In this document: positions 1-9,844 of the stretch, in pieces | Position numbering within the stretch: the first letter of the stretch is position 1 | How the letters are laid out: every line of letters starts with the position of its first letter | Assembly: GCA_039654915.1 (NCBI GenBank) | Contig: CM077598.1 | Location: 76,040,041 to 76,104,040 of the forward strand | Source of the DNA: Aquilaria yunnanensis | Lineage: Eukaryota; Streptophyta; Magnoliopsida; Malvales; Thymelaeaceae | Direction: 5' to 3' | DNA length: 64,000 nt | Program-made: the position numbers and the translations under genes | Notes under the pieces: generated by a model | Database searches by the model: none | The model's input: only the letters and a program-made list of their open reading frames with translations | What the model was told of the DNA's origin: nothing

Positions 1-24
1 CTGATCTTCTTTTTCTTTTTTTAG

Positions 25-1549
25 AGATGGGCGACGACGCGGCTGCCTTCTACAAGGCTCTTTTTACCGGGCAGGCCGAGAGGGGCGAACAGACAAAGAA
101 GGCCGCATCTCGGAGGCGGAAGCAGACTTCGGGCCGCCCTCCTTCCAAACGGGCAAAGAAAGCTGCTCCTTCCTCTCTTCCGCAAATTCCGGAGGAGGTA
201 GGCGAGGAGCCCGAAGACCCTCATGCCTCTTTGCCCGAGGTTCCTTATTCCGACGTCCTTCCTCAAAGCCCCACGCCTTCGCATGCTCTTCTGGAGGGCG
301 ATGGGGAGGAGACCCCTTCTGCCGAGGAACGGCGCCAAATAAGAGGCAAGGGGGTCTCTACTGAGGTGACGTCGATTCTTGACGACGACGTTACCGAGGT
401 GCCAGCAGGTTTGTATTTTGTCGAAGAACCTTTTTTCTCTTGTAAATCCTTAAGAGTTTTCTGGCCTTAACCAATTTTTCTGCTTTGTTGTGCAGCGGAG
501 GTGGCCGCTCCTGACTGGGTTGCCGAACACGCCCGCAAGAGGGCCCTTCGGGATGCCAAAGTCCCAGCAGGGAAAGTTCCGACGGAGCCCTTCTGGACGT
601 TCACGGAGGACATGAATATGTACTCCGAGGACTTTCCCGAGATGGCCAGGCAGATGTGCAAAGGGGTTTTTACTGAGGCCTCTTACAAAGCCCTTACGGA
701 GGCCTACCCAGGCGACATCTCTTTGGCCGCCAAACTCACTGAACATGCCGCCCAGGTACGCTTCACTGTTTCCTTAGTGCCAATTTTGCCTTTGCTTTTT
801 ACTTAGCATCATTTTCCCTTCGTTTGCTTTTTTTGCAGCTGATGGAGTTTGCCGGGTTGCTCCGTGTTTGGGTGGCGCGAAAGTCAGAAAGGAGGGCGTC
901 ACTCTGGGACCTTTACACCAAGTTGAAGGCCCAGTGTTCGGCGTTGGCTGCCGATAATGCTCAGCTGAAGCAGTCTTCGGAGAAGGAAATTGCTGAACTT
1001 TGGGAGGGGTTCATAAAAGAGAAAGAGGAACTTGAGAAAGGCACCTCCCAGAAACTTTCCAACATCGGCTCTCGGGTGGCGGAGCTGACTTCGACCGTAG
1101 AAGCGATTCAAAAGGATAAGTCAGAAAGTGATGCAATCCTTCCGAAGACGCTCGAGGAAAAGGCCCAGCTCGAAGCCGAGGTCGCATCTCTGAAGAAGCC
1201 TTCAGAAGAGAAGAAGAAGATGAAGGCATTGAAGAGAAAGCTTAAGGATCTGGAGAAGGATTACGCGGATCTGGAGAAGAACTATGCCGATTTGGCGGTC
1301 AAAAAGCGGGAGTCCGATGATATGACGAAGTTGGGCTTTCAAGACGGCTTCTGTCTTGCTCGGCACCAAATTCTGCAGAAGTTCCCAGATTTTGACATCT
1401 CCTTCCTGGAAGGCATGAACATCCCGAAGGAGCCTCGGTGGACTTGGTCCAAGATTGAGCACTTGAAACTGCCTCCTGCTTTCCCGGCGCCGAAGGCTGC
1501 TGACAAAAGCACAGAGGCTGGCAGTTCTCAAGACGCCGAGGTTCCTTAG
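25..1549 (+). CDS. Antisense spliced gene of element A, exons 2-4 (5' part off-window)
   Basis: Exons are 25-408, 496-755 and 839-1549. Position 1-24 is the end of intron 1 (pyrimidine tract, then TTAG). Intron 2 (409-495) and intron 3 (756-838) begin GT and end CAG, and joining them keeps one frame (phases 1 and 0) to TAG at 1547-1549. Exon 2 encodes a charged, Pro/Ser/Glu-rich linker. Exon 3 carries a conserved block around EPFWTFTEDMNMYSED. Exon 4 (236 residues) is a long Lys/Glu/Leu coiled coil ending in a conserved FQDGFCLARHQILQKFPDFD block. No stop or frameshift is seen in these three exons, whereas gag-pol of the same element is broken. Exon 2 is 15 bp shorter than in B, an in-frame difference. 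The function is unknown. Extra ORFs in this position and orientation are known from Tat elements; the intron model is inferred from sequence alone. Confidence 0.75.
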
Positions 1550-1683
1550 TTTGTACTAGGGCCTTTTGTCTTCATTTTCTTCTTCTTTTTTGTAGTCTTT
1601 CAGCAACTTTCTTCTCTGTAAGCACTCTTTGGCTCAATAGATAAAAATTTGGCTAAGTATTTTTTGCCAGATCCCTTTGTTTC

Positions 1684-1905
1684 CCTTTGTCCCGAACATA
1701 ATTTGCTCGAGAGACTTCGGAAAACCATACTTTTGCTTTCCTTTGTCCCGAACATATTCGCTCAAGGGACTTCGGAGAACCATACTCTTGCTTTCCTTTG
1801 TCCCGAACATATTCACTCAAGAGACTTCGGAAAACTATACTTTTGCTTTCCTTTGTCCCGAACATATTCACTCAAGAGACTTCGGAAAACTTACTTTTGC
1901 TTTCC
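1684..1905. repeat. Tandem repeat, about 56-bp unit, four copies, between convergent 3' ends
   Basis: Four units, each beginning CTTTGTCCCGAACAT and containing AGACTTCGGAAAAC, start near 1684, 1741, 1797 and 1852. They lie between the stop codon of the antisense gene (1549) and the end of pol (2008), so both convergent transcripts would read into them. B and E have about three units at the same place, and F one. Confidence 0.85.
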
Positions 1906-2007
1906 TCGACGATTGCTTTCGTGAGACTCTTGTTTTGTACTTCTTTAGAACTTTTTACTTAGACAAATTTGTCCAACTTGTGCAATACAACCTTCCCACC
2001 AAACTCT

Positions 2008-5000
2008 CTAGGCATAGAATTTTTTCAAGGCCTCTGAGTGCCAAGTGTTTTTTAATTCTATGCCTTCGGCATCACCGAGCTTATAAACTCCTTTTCGTAC
2101 TTCGGCAAGTACCAGGTACGGTCCTTCCCAATTTGCGCGAAGTACCCCGTGGGACGGCTTTCGGGGTGCAAATTCAGCCTTTCGGGGAATGAGATCTCCC
2201 TTCTTTATTCCTTTTGGCCTGGCGCGTAGGTTTATGGCTGCTGCCACTCTTTGTTGGAAAGCTTTTCTTCTCAGCTCGGCTACTTCTCTGTGTTCGCTGA
2301 CGAGGTCGAGCTTGGTTCTCAGGCCGAGGTCATTTCCTTTTTCATCGAACACTTGGACTCATATTGACAGTTGTACTACCTCGACAGGGATGATGGCCTC
2401 TGTACCGAAGACGAGTGAAAAAGGCGTTTCCCCTGTGGCTCTTCGGGGTGTTGTTCGGTAACTCCATAACACGCTTTGGAGTTCTCCTGGCCATTTCCCT
2501 TTTGCTTCTCGCAATCTCTTTTTCAGACCATCTTTTATGGTCCTGTTAGATACCTCCACCTGCCCATTACTTTTGGGGTGAGCTACTAGGGCGAAGTGCA
2601 TTTTTGTCCCGAGGTCGCTAATGAACTCTTGGAATCCTTTGTCTATGAACTGGGATCCATTGTCCGCTACGAGTACCCTCGGTATGCCGAATCTGCATAC
2701 GATGTTTTTCCATACGAACTTCTGCACTTCTTTTGCCGAGATAGTTGTCAGAGGTTCTGCCTCGACCCACTTAGAGAAATAGTCAACTGCTACTACGCAG
2801 AACTTTACGCCTCCAGGCGCCGTTGGGAGTGGCCCAATGAGATGTATGCCCCAAACTGCGAAGGGCCACGGATAGTCTGCCGAAGTCACGAACTCTGAGG
2901 GTGTTCTTTGGATGTTCGCATGTCTCTGGCAACTACAACATTTCTGGACGAACTGCTTGGCGTCCTTTCTCAGGGTAGGCCAGAAGTATCCTTGGCGAAG
3001 TATCACTGCTGCTAGGGCGTCGGTTCCAATGTGCGAACCACAGGCACCTTCGTGAACTTCTTCGAGGATCATTTCAGTATCCTCTTCACTAACACACCTC
3101 TGCAGTGGATTTGCATATCCTTGCCGATATAGTTCTTCTCCAATTAAGAAGAAACGTCCGGAGCGCCTTCGCACTTTTGCGGCTTCGCTGGGGTCTTCGG
3201 GGAGTGTGTTGGTTGCGAGATACGTTTTGATTGGTTCTTTCCATCCTTTCCCCGAGGTCTCTATGCTTAACACCGCGATGCTGGGGTGGCTTAGCACTTC
3301 GGTGCAAGTGTTAGACTTCGCCAAACAGTCTGCCTCAGCATTTTCTCATCGGGGTACGTTCTCAAATTTCATGACGTCGAACTCCCGAATAAGCTTTGTT
3401 ACCAACTCATGGTCTTTCGCCAAGGTCGGGTCTTTCGCGCCATAGTCCCCTGCCATTTGCCGGACCACCAGCTGGGAATCACTATGGGCTTTCAAGTTTC
3501 TCACGCCAATTTTTCCGGCCAGGCGTAGTCCTGCTATGAGGGCCTCATACTCGGCCATATTGTTGGTGGCGTTGAAACTGAACTTGATGGCCTTCATTAC
3601 TTCTAGGCCTTCGGGGCCTCTGATAATCACTCCAGCTCCCTGGTGTTCGGATCCTGAGGCCCCGTCAACATATAACGTCCATTCTGGCTCGTCTTCGCCC
3701 GAAAATGAATGTCCCTCCTCGGTGTTTGGTACTTCGGCGATGAAGTCTGCCAAAGCTTGAGCTTTTATAGCTTTCCGGGGTTCATACGTGATGTCGTGTT
3801 TGCCAAGCTCTATACACCACTTGGAAAGCCTTCCCGAGTGATCAACTTTCCTCATAACATCCCGTAGAGGCAGGGTACTTCGGACGATAATGGGGTGAGC
3901 CTGAAAGTATGGCCGTAGCCTTCTCCCTGCAAGCACTAAGGCATATATAGCTTTTTGAAGCAAAGGGTACCTGACTTCGGCGCCATGCAGGGACTTGCTG
4001 ACATAGTAGACCGGCCACTGCTTTGGCCCTTCTTCTTTCACGAGGACCGAGCTCACAGCTTTTTTTGTGACGGCGAGGTATAATACGAGGGGCTTTCCCT
4101 CCCGAGGTTGCCGCAGGGTCGGCAGGCTGGCCAAGTAGACTTTGAGTTCTTCCCAGGCTTTTTGGCAATCTTCATCCCAAGGATGACCATTCCTTCCCAG
4201 GTCGCCTTCCATCTTTGCTGCCTTTGTGAGCACTTTGAAGAAGGGTCGACACCTATCTCCATACCTGGAAATAAACCTGCTCAGAGAGGTTATTCTTCCG
4301 GTGAGTCTTTGCACGTCTTTGACTGTGGCAGGAGTTTGGAATTCAAGCAGAGCCTTAATCTTCTCGGGGTTAGCATCGATGCCTCTTTCGGATACCATGT
4401 ACCCAAGGAACTTTCCCGAGGTCACCCCGAAGATGCATTTCTCAGGATTAAGGCGGATCCCGAAGGCTCTGAGTTTTTGGAAGGTTTCCTCTAAATCTGC
4501 AACGTGGTAGCCAGGCAGTTTGCTTTTGACTATCATATCATCAACATACACCTCCATGTTCCTCCCCATTTGGTCTTTGAAGACTTTGTTCATCAGCCTC
4601 TGGTAGGTGGCTCCTACATTTTTGAGTCCGAAGGGCATCCTGATATAGCAATATGTTCCTCCCTCAGTGATGAAGGAGGTCTTCTCTTCATCTTCGGGGT
4701 TCATCCTTATCTGATGATACCCACTGAAAGCGTCCAGGAAACTTAGGAGCCCGTACTCGGCAGTTGAGTCTACCAGTTGGTCTATTGGCGGAAGAGGATA
4801 TGAATCTTTCGGGCAAGCATCGTTCAAATTTTTGAAGTCGATGCACATCCGGAGCTTACCACTTCCTTCTTTTGTGGCAATTACCACGTTGCTTAGCCAT
4901 TCGGGGTAGTTTACCTCCCGGATAACGCTAGCGTCTATCAGACGCTGGACTTCGGTCTTGACGAAGTCACTTTTGTGAGCTGAGATGCTCCCTTTCTTTT

Positions 5001-5853
5001 GCCGGACAGGTTTTACTTCCGGACTCGCTTTGAGGCTATGCTGGATTACGCGAGGGTTTACCCCTGGCATGTCCTTCGGCGAGTAGGCAAACAGATCTTT
5101 ATTTGTAAGCAGAAAAGATACAAGTTTTTCCTTGTCTCCTTCGGCCATGCTTTTCCCTATTCGGGTACTATGCCCTGGGACAAGCTCTACTTTTTCTGTT
5201 TCCGCTTTTGTGGGATCTTCTGCCTCACCCCTTTCCAGCTCTTTTGCTTCTACAGCATGTGCTAGGTTGCTTGCTGGAGCCTTTCGTGCTCTGACGAACA
5301 CCTTTCTCACCTCGCTTTGATCGATGAAGATCTTTGCGTCTCCGTCTTTGGTGGCGAAGGTAACGGTCAAGTACTTTACATCAGGGCGAATGTGCAAATT
5401 TCCCTGTGTCTGTCTGCCGAGGATGGCGTTGTATGACGAAGGAACGTCCATGACTATGAATCTTGTCATGGTAGAGGCGAACAACTCAGTAGTTCCTTTC
5501 TCCGAAGTTCCTTTCATCATCAAGGGGAGGTCGATCCACCCGAGGACAGGTAGCTCAGATGGTCCTACACCGAACGTGGGTGAAGTAACAGCCTTGAGGT
5601 CACTCCTGGATACGCCCAAGCTTGGCAGCAAATGTGAGAACAAGACGTCTGCGTTTGACCCATCGTCCAGCAGTACCCTCTTGACGTCCCAGTTTCCTAT
5701 CCTCGCCATTATCAGCAATGGATCATCATGGGGAAATACGATGGTGGAGCCATCCTCGCGGGCCAATTTTTTCGTTGGGCTCTGATATTCCATCACCGCT
5801 ATCTCTCTGGCCCTTCTTTTTCTTTTCGAGGATGGAAGTCCGATTGTGATCAC
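2008..5853 (-). pseudogene. pol: Element A pol: protease, RT, RNase H, second RNase H, integrase (broken)
   Basis: The long open part (5853 to 3346) holds the aspartic protease (LLDDGSNADVLF), then RT with CIDFKNLNDACPKDSYPLPP and the YVDD catalytic motif, a degenerate connection-type RNase H, and a second RNase H starting at LYVDGASGSEHQG. Integrase follows in 3324-2359, with the His/Cys zinc-binding N-terminus and a DNGSQF core. The reading frame ends at FYA near 2008. Two nonsense codons split it, at about 3346 and 2359, both CGA to TGA when compared with copies B and E. A one-base loss near 5860 breaks the link to gag. The first catalytic Asp of integrase (GIDLIGPLP in B and E) is His in A, so the enzyme would be inactive even without the stops. 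Confidence 0.93.
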
Positions 5854-7536
5854 TGTATTACTCCTGCCGAAGGTGGAGGACGCCTTCTCGGACTTCGGTT
5901 CCTTCGCCTGTCTGAATCATAATCCTCGTCATCGGGCTTTCCTTTTTCCTCTTTTTTCCCTTTCGGGGAAGGCATTCTCAAATAACGCCGAAGCTGGCCC
6001 TGCTTTATCAGTGATTCAATGTACTTTTTCAACTGAAAGCAGTCTTCGGTGTCATGACCGTGATCACGGTGTAACTGACAGAACTTCTTCATGTTCCTTC
6101 TGTTGTCAGCAGTCATGCCCCTCGGTCGTTGGATTTGAGCCCCCTATTTTTCCAACGCCATGAGGACGTTAGCCCTAGTGGTGCTCAGAGGTGTAAAGTT
6201 TTGGGGCTTCCTTCCTCCTGCTCGTATTCTCCGAGGTCGGCCTAATTGTTCCGTTGGACACCGGGCTTGCTGGCTGGATCCTTCGCCACGAGCGTGAATA
6301 TGGTCAGCCTTCGGTCCAGTCATTCTCAGCTCTTCGGCTGTCATATGTTGTTCAGCCCTTCGGTAGAATTCTCCCAGCGTGTCCGGGGGATCTTTGGAGA
6401 ATTCATAAAACAAGTGCGAATCCCTCCGGAGGCCCCTCGTCATGGCGAGGATGCGGATTTCGGGACGAAAGTCCGGAACACTGAGGGCCTCTCTGTTGAA
6501 CCTCTCGACATAGTCACGGATGGTCTCCCCGTTTCTCTGTGCTATGTCAAACATCTGGACGGGCATCTTCGCCGTCGGCTTGCTCCCAATGAACTGTTGG
6601 GTGAACGCTGTGGACAGCTCCTGGAACCCCCTGATGTTTCCAGGAGGCAGGGAATTGTACCAGGCAGTTGCTGGTCCTGCGAGGGTGACTTCAAAGCACT
6701 TGCAGAGTGTAGCATCATCAGCCCCATGTAGCACCATGCTGCGTTTGTACTTTGTTAGGTGGGCCTGGGGATCAGTCCGACCCTCATAGGTCTCTAGCCG
6801 AGGTAGCCTGAAGTCACTTGGAAATGGCCGCCTCGACCACTGTTCGGGCAAAAGGAGTTTCATCTCCAGAGACGGTTTCAGTTAGCCTGGCCCAAACAGG
6901 CTTGCGTGCCACCTGCTGTTCCACTTTCTCTAGTCTTGCCAAGACTTTCTCCAGGAGGAGCGTAGCACTGGGCTCCTCTTCCTGGTGCTTGGAGGTTCTT
7001 CGGTAAGAGGACTGTTGCCGTCTCTTCGGGGACCGACTTCGGTACCGAGGTGAGGGGGACCTTGCCTCTGGCGACAAACTTCTTCTGGACGGGACTTCGG
7101 GTCGTTCTGAGCTCGCTCTTTCCGCCAGCCGTGCTCCGAGGGGCAAGTTATCTGTCGAGGACTCTTCCCGTGGCTCCCCACTTCCCGAGCTATGATGGGT
7201 TGCCCTTGGGCTTTTCTCCCGAGGTCATGCTGGCGAAGTGGGTTTTTGCGCCTGGGCTGGTGGCGGCCACCTTCGGTCTATCTGTTGTGTCATTTCAGCC
7301 ACAACAGACCTCTGAAAGTCTCGTAAAAAACCCATGGTGATGACAAGAGGGCGTTCCTCTTCAGGCAAGGAAGTCCCTAGGGGACTTTGTTCGGTAGCTG
7401 GTTGGGTCTCAGGCGCGGACGGGGACTTCGGGAGTCCTTTGTCCTTTGAACGCCGAGTTTCGACAACAGTTACCTGGGAGTAGTTTCCCACAGACGGCGC
7501 CAAATGATGCCCCAAGGCATCTTCGTTTGCTGTCAT
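5850..7536 (-). pseudogene. gag: Element A gag (broken)
   Basis: The start codon at 7536 lies inside the LTR; the frame then crosses the primer-binding site (residues LAPSVGNYSQ) into a Pro/Ser/Arg-rich N-terminus, followed by the retrotransposon Gag domain (YEGRTDPQAHLTKYK; ATAWYNSLPPG) and a C-x2-H-x4-H-x4-C nucleocapsid motif (CQLHRDHGHDTEDC). Against B the frame is interrupted by CGA to TGA near 7225, a one-base gain near 6822, and CAG to TAG near 6144. The one-base gain and the one-base loss at the gag/pol joint cancel, which shows that gag and pol were originally one frame. Copy E carries the identical TAG near the C-terminus. Confidence 0.9.
7485..7502 (-). other. Primer-binding site of element A
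   Basis: On the minus strand the site reads TGGCGCCGTCTGTGGGAA, two bases inside the LTR end. The first nine bases match the complement of the 3' end of plant tRNA-Asp; the rest departs from it. The gag frame is open across the site. Confidence 0.85.
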
Positions 7537-8148
7537 CTTGACAGGTGGAGAGACTTCCTGAGGAGGCGAGCGCCTGGAGCTCTGGTTTCCCAGCTAAGTG
7601 TGCCTGAAAAGCTCAAAGAAGAGGTTAGGAGGTCCCCGGTTTGCTTTTCCGGGGAGGACCCTCCGACGCCCAAGTCAGTTTTCTGAGTGAAAGTGGAGGA
7701 AGAACACTAAGGGATCAAGTGTCTTGCCTGTTTTGTGTTTTCTCAGAGGGAGGAAAATGCCCATCCTTTGCCCAGTCCCATTTCCTAGTATTTATAGGAG
7801 TAGCTGGTCCGTTCAGATCATGACACGTGTTCGGTCGGATTTGATCTGTACTTTTGGACCTAGGGGACAGGCAGCCGTTTGCAGCCTCCTTTAGCCCCTG
7901 GACCCGGACAGGTTGTGTCAGGACTGGGGGGGCTGCGGCGTGTCGGTTCGCCGTTCAGATGTGACGTGTAGGGCTTGTGGGTGACATGTCAGAGGCTCCT
8001 TAAATGCTCATACCGTACTCCCGACGTCCCCTGGGCGAGGTCGCCCTTCGGTGCGTGCACCCTCTTCGGATTCTATCCATCCTTCAGTGCGAGCACCTCC
8101 TTCGGGATCTATCCCATAGTTCTGGGAGTTCCCTTGATGAACACCTTC
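7505..8148 (-). mobile_element. 5' LTR of element A, first segment (cut by element B)
   Basis: This holds the U5, R and promoter-proximal U3 part of the LTR. It aligns with bases 1-644 of the 970-bp LTRs in B and stops at GAACACCTTC, where B begins. The missing remainder is at 19101-19428. The two segments add up to 972 bp, the family length. Confidence 0.95.
8144..8148. repeat. Left target-site duplication of element B
   Basis: CCTTC directly precedes the TG end of B's 3' LTR; the same five bases follow B's 5' LTR at 19096-19100. The flanks join cleanly into an uninterrupted LTR of A. Confidence 0.95.
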
Positions 8149-9118
8149 TGATGCCCCAAGGCATCTTCGTTTGCTGTCATGTTGACAGGTGGAGAGACTT
8201 CCTGTGGAGGCGAGCGCCTGGAGCTCAGGTTTCCCAGCTGAGTGCGCCTGAAAAGCTCAAAGAAGAGGTTAGGAGGTCCCCGGTTTGCTTTTCCAGGGAG
8301 GACCCTCCGACGCCCAAGTCAGTTTTCTGAGTGAGAGTGGAGGAAGAACACTAAGGGATCAAGTGTCTTGCCTGTTCTGTGTTTTCTCAGAGAGAGGAAA
8401 ATGCCCGTCCTTTGCCCAGTCCCATTTCCTAGTATTTATAGGAGTAGCTGGTCCGTTCACATCATGACACGTGTTCGGTCGGATTTGATCTGTCTCTTTG
8501 GACCTAGGGGACAGGCAGCCGTTTGCAGCCTCTTTTAGCCCTGGACCCGGATGGGTTGTGTCAGGACTGGGGCGGCTGCGGCGTGTCATTTCGCCGTTCA
8601 GATGTGACGTGTAGGGCTTGTGGGCGACATGTCAGAGGCTCCTTAAATGCTCATACCGTACTCCCGAGGTCCCCTGGGCGAGGTTGCCCTTCGCTGCGGG
8701 CACCCTCTTCGGATTCTATCCGTCCTTCGGTGCTAGCACCTTCTTCGGGATCTATCCCATAATTCTGGGAGCGCCCTTGATGAACACCTTCTTCGGGACT
8801 CACACCCATAGTACGGGGATTCCCTCGTTCAGGTGTTTGTTGTTCGGGGAAGACCTCTTTGGGGCCTCTTCCTTCGGGGAGATTCTCCCTTGCTTCAGGG
8901 AGATGGCTCTCTTACCCGAAGACGGTCAGTTTAGCCCCTCGATGGAGACGGTGTTGTCCTCGGAATTCCTGACGAGCTACCGAAGTCTCGAGCTCATAGT
9001 GTTTGACTTCGCACCTTCCGAGGTCAGTAAAAAGATCCTCTCTTGGGTGACGTCAGACTCCTCGGCCAATATTCTGGCGCGGAGTTACTACCGAGGAGGC
9101 GATAGCCTTTGGCTATCA
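8149..9118 (-). mobile_element. 3' LTR of element B (970 bp)
   Basis: The LTR begins TGATAGCC and ends GGCATCA on the minus strand. Visible signals, in transcription order, are an inverted repeat at the very start (GATAGCC-AAA-GGCTATC), TGACGTCA at 9048-9055, CACGTG at 8468-8473, a TATA box TATAAATAC on the complement of 8432-8440, the R motif ACTTGGGCGTCGGAGG, and a GC stem with an A-rich loop. The stem has one mismatch here that is absent from the 5' LTR. Confidence 0.95.
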
Positions 9119-9131
9119 CAGGCCCCCCTCC
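9119..9131 (-). other. Polypurine tract of element B
   Basis: On the minus strand GGAGGGGGGCCTG abuts the LTR start TGATAGCC, the expected position for priming plus-strand DNA. E and F have nearly the same tract. Confidence 0.8.
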
Positions 9132-9844
9132 GAAAAGCCGAAGTGAGAAACTTCGGTTCATCGGTTTTTTGGTCCTGTGGTTGTGATATCTGCGCCGAAG
9201 ATACACCTTCTGCCCGAAGTCACGGGCTATCTCTTGGTGTCTTCGTGGTGAGGGGAAATAGGATAACCTTGTACCGAAGATAGACCTTTTGCCCGAAGTC
9301 ACAGGCTGTCTTTTGGTGTCTTCGAGGTAACCTACTTTTTTGCCTTTCTAGGTCTGCTCATGCGTCGCGTCCTGTATCGAGCAGAGTCAGTCTAGGGCGG
9401 CACCTCTAGACCAAATGGTGTCAGAGGGCGTGCTCGAGGTGATGGATGACACGTGGCACGTTTGCTGCGCGATGACCGACACATGGCAGTCTTTTATTGG
9501 GTAAGAATGCACTGAGTACAGCAGGCACGACTTTTTAGGCGCTCATAGCAGTTATGACGACGCTTCGCCTTCCGAGGGTTACTAATGACGACGGTTGTTC
9601 TGGCCTTCTCGGCCTATATATACCAGTCCTGTCATAACCCTCTTTCTTCTTCTGCTTTTGCTTTCTTTTGCCTTCTAATTCTCTCCCGATTTTCCGCGGC
9701 GGTTCTCCTTTTTCAGGCATTTTTCCGACCACTTTTCACGACGGCTTCCAGGAATCCAGATTCCGGCAAGACCTTTGGTGGGTTTTAGTCCCTTTTGCTT
9801 TTTTTCAAAGCTTCTTCTTTGTTTTTCCCGAACTTGTTTTCATC
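9132..9844 (+). promoter_or_regulatory. Promoter and 5' leader of the antisense gene in B; 3' untranslated part of the element
   Basis: These 713 bp have no gene. A TATA-like box, TATATATA at 9615-9622 preceded by TTCTCGGCC, lies 223 bp before the antisense start codon. The stretch between box and start is pyrimidine-rich (CTTTCTTCTTCTGC), as in many plant leaders. E, F, D and G have a TATA-like box at a matching distance. The part next to the polypurine tract contains repeats of CCGAAG and TGTCTTCG of unknown role. Confidence 0.55.

Larger units (their letters stand above)
1..8148 (-). mobile_element. Tat-lineage Ty3/gypsy LTR retrotransposon A, left end outside window, interrupted by element B
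   Basis: On the minus strand the order is 5' LTR, primer-binding site, gag, pol, spacer, and then an antisense gene on the plus strand. The 3' LTR and first exon of the antisense gene lie beyond position 1. The 5' LTR stops at 8148 and resumes at 19101 because element B inserted into it. The Tat assignment rests on the second RNase H domain after the RT/RNase H unit, the Gag C-x2-H-x4-H-x4-C motif and the antisense gene. Gag-pol is disabled by nonsense and frameshift mutations. Subfamily features, such as the same nonsense codon near the Gag C-terminus, group A with E rather than with B. Confidence 0.93.

Noticed and set aside
4108..4494. Plus-strand ORFs across pol (also 14760, 31937 and others)
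   Set aside because: Mirror frames of RT/RNase H coding sequence; they recur because pol is conserved, and show no independent signal.
7505..9118. Tandem LTR duplication or a solo LTR next to a complete LTR
   Set aside because: The missing end of the first LTR is at 19101-19428 with a CCTTC duplication, so this is a nested insertion.
8618..9283. Open frame of 160-220 codons antisense to the LTR U3 (also at 18595 and, inverted, 20948-20334)
   Set aside because: Open in B and the solo LTR but closed by the same TAA in both E LTRs and in A. No start context or homology is recognisable. Most likely chance openness in GC-rich LTR sequence.
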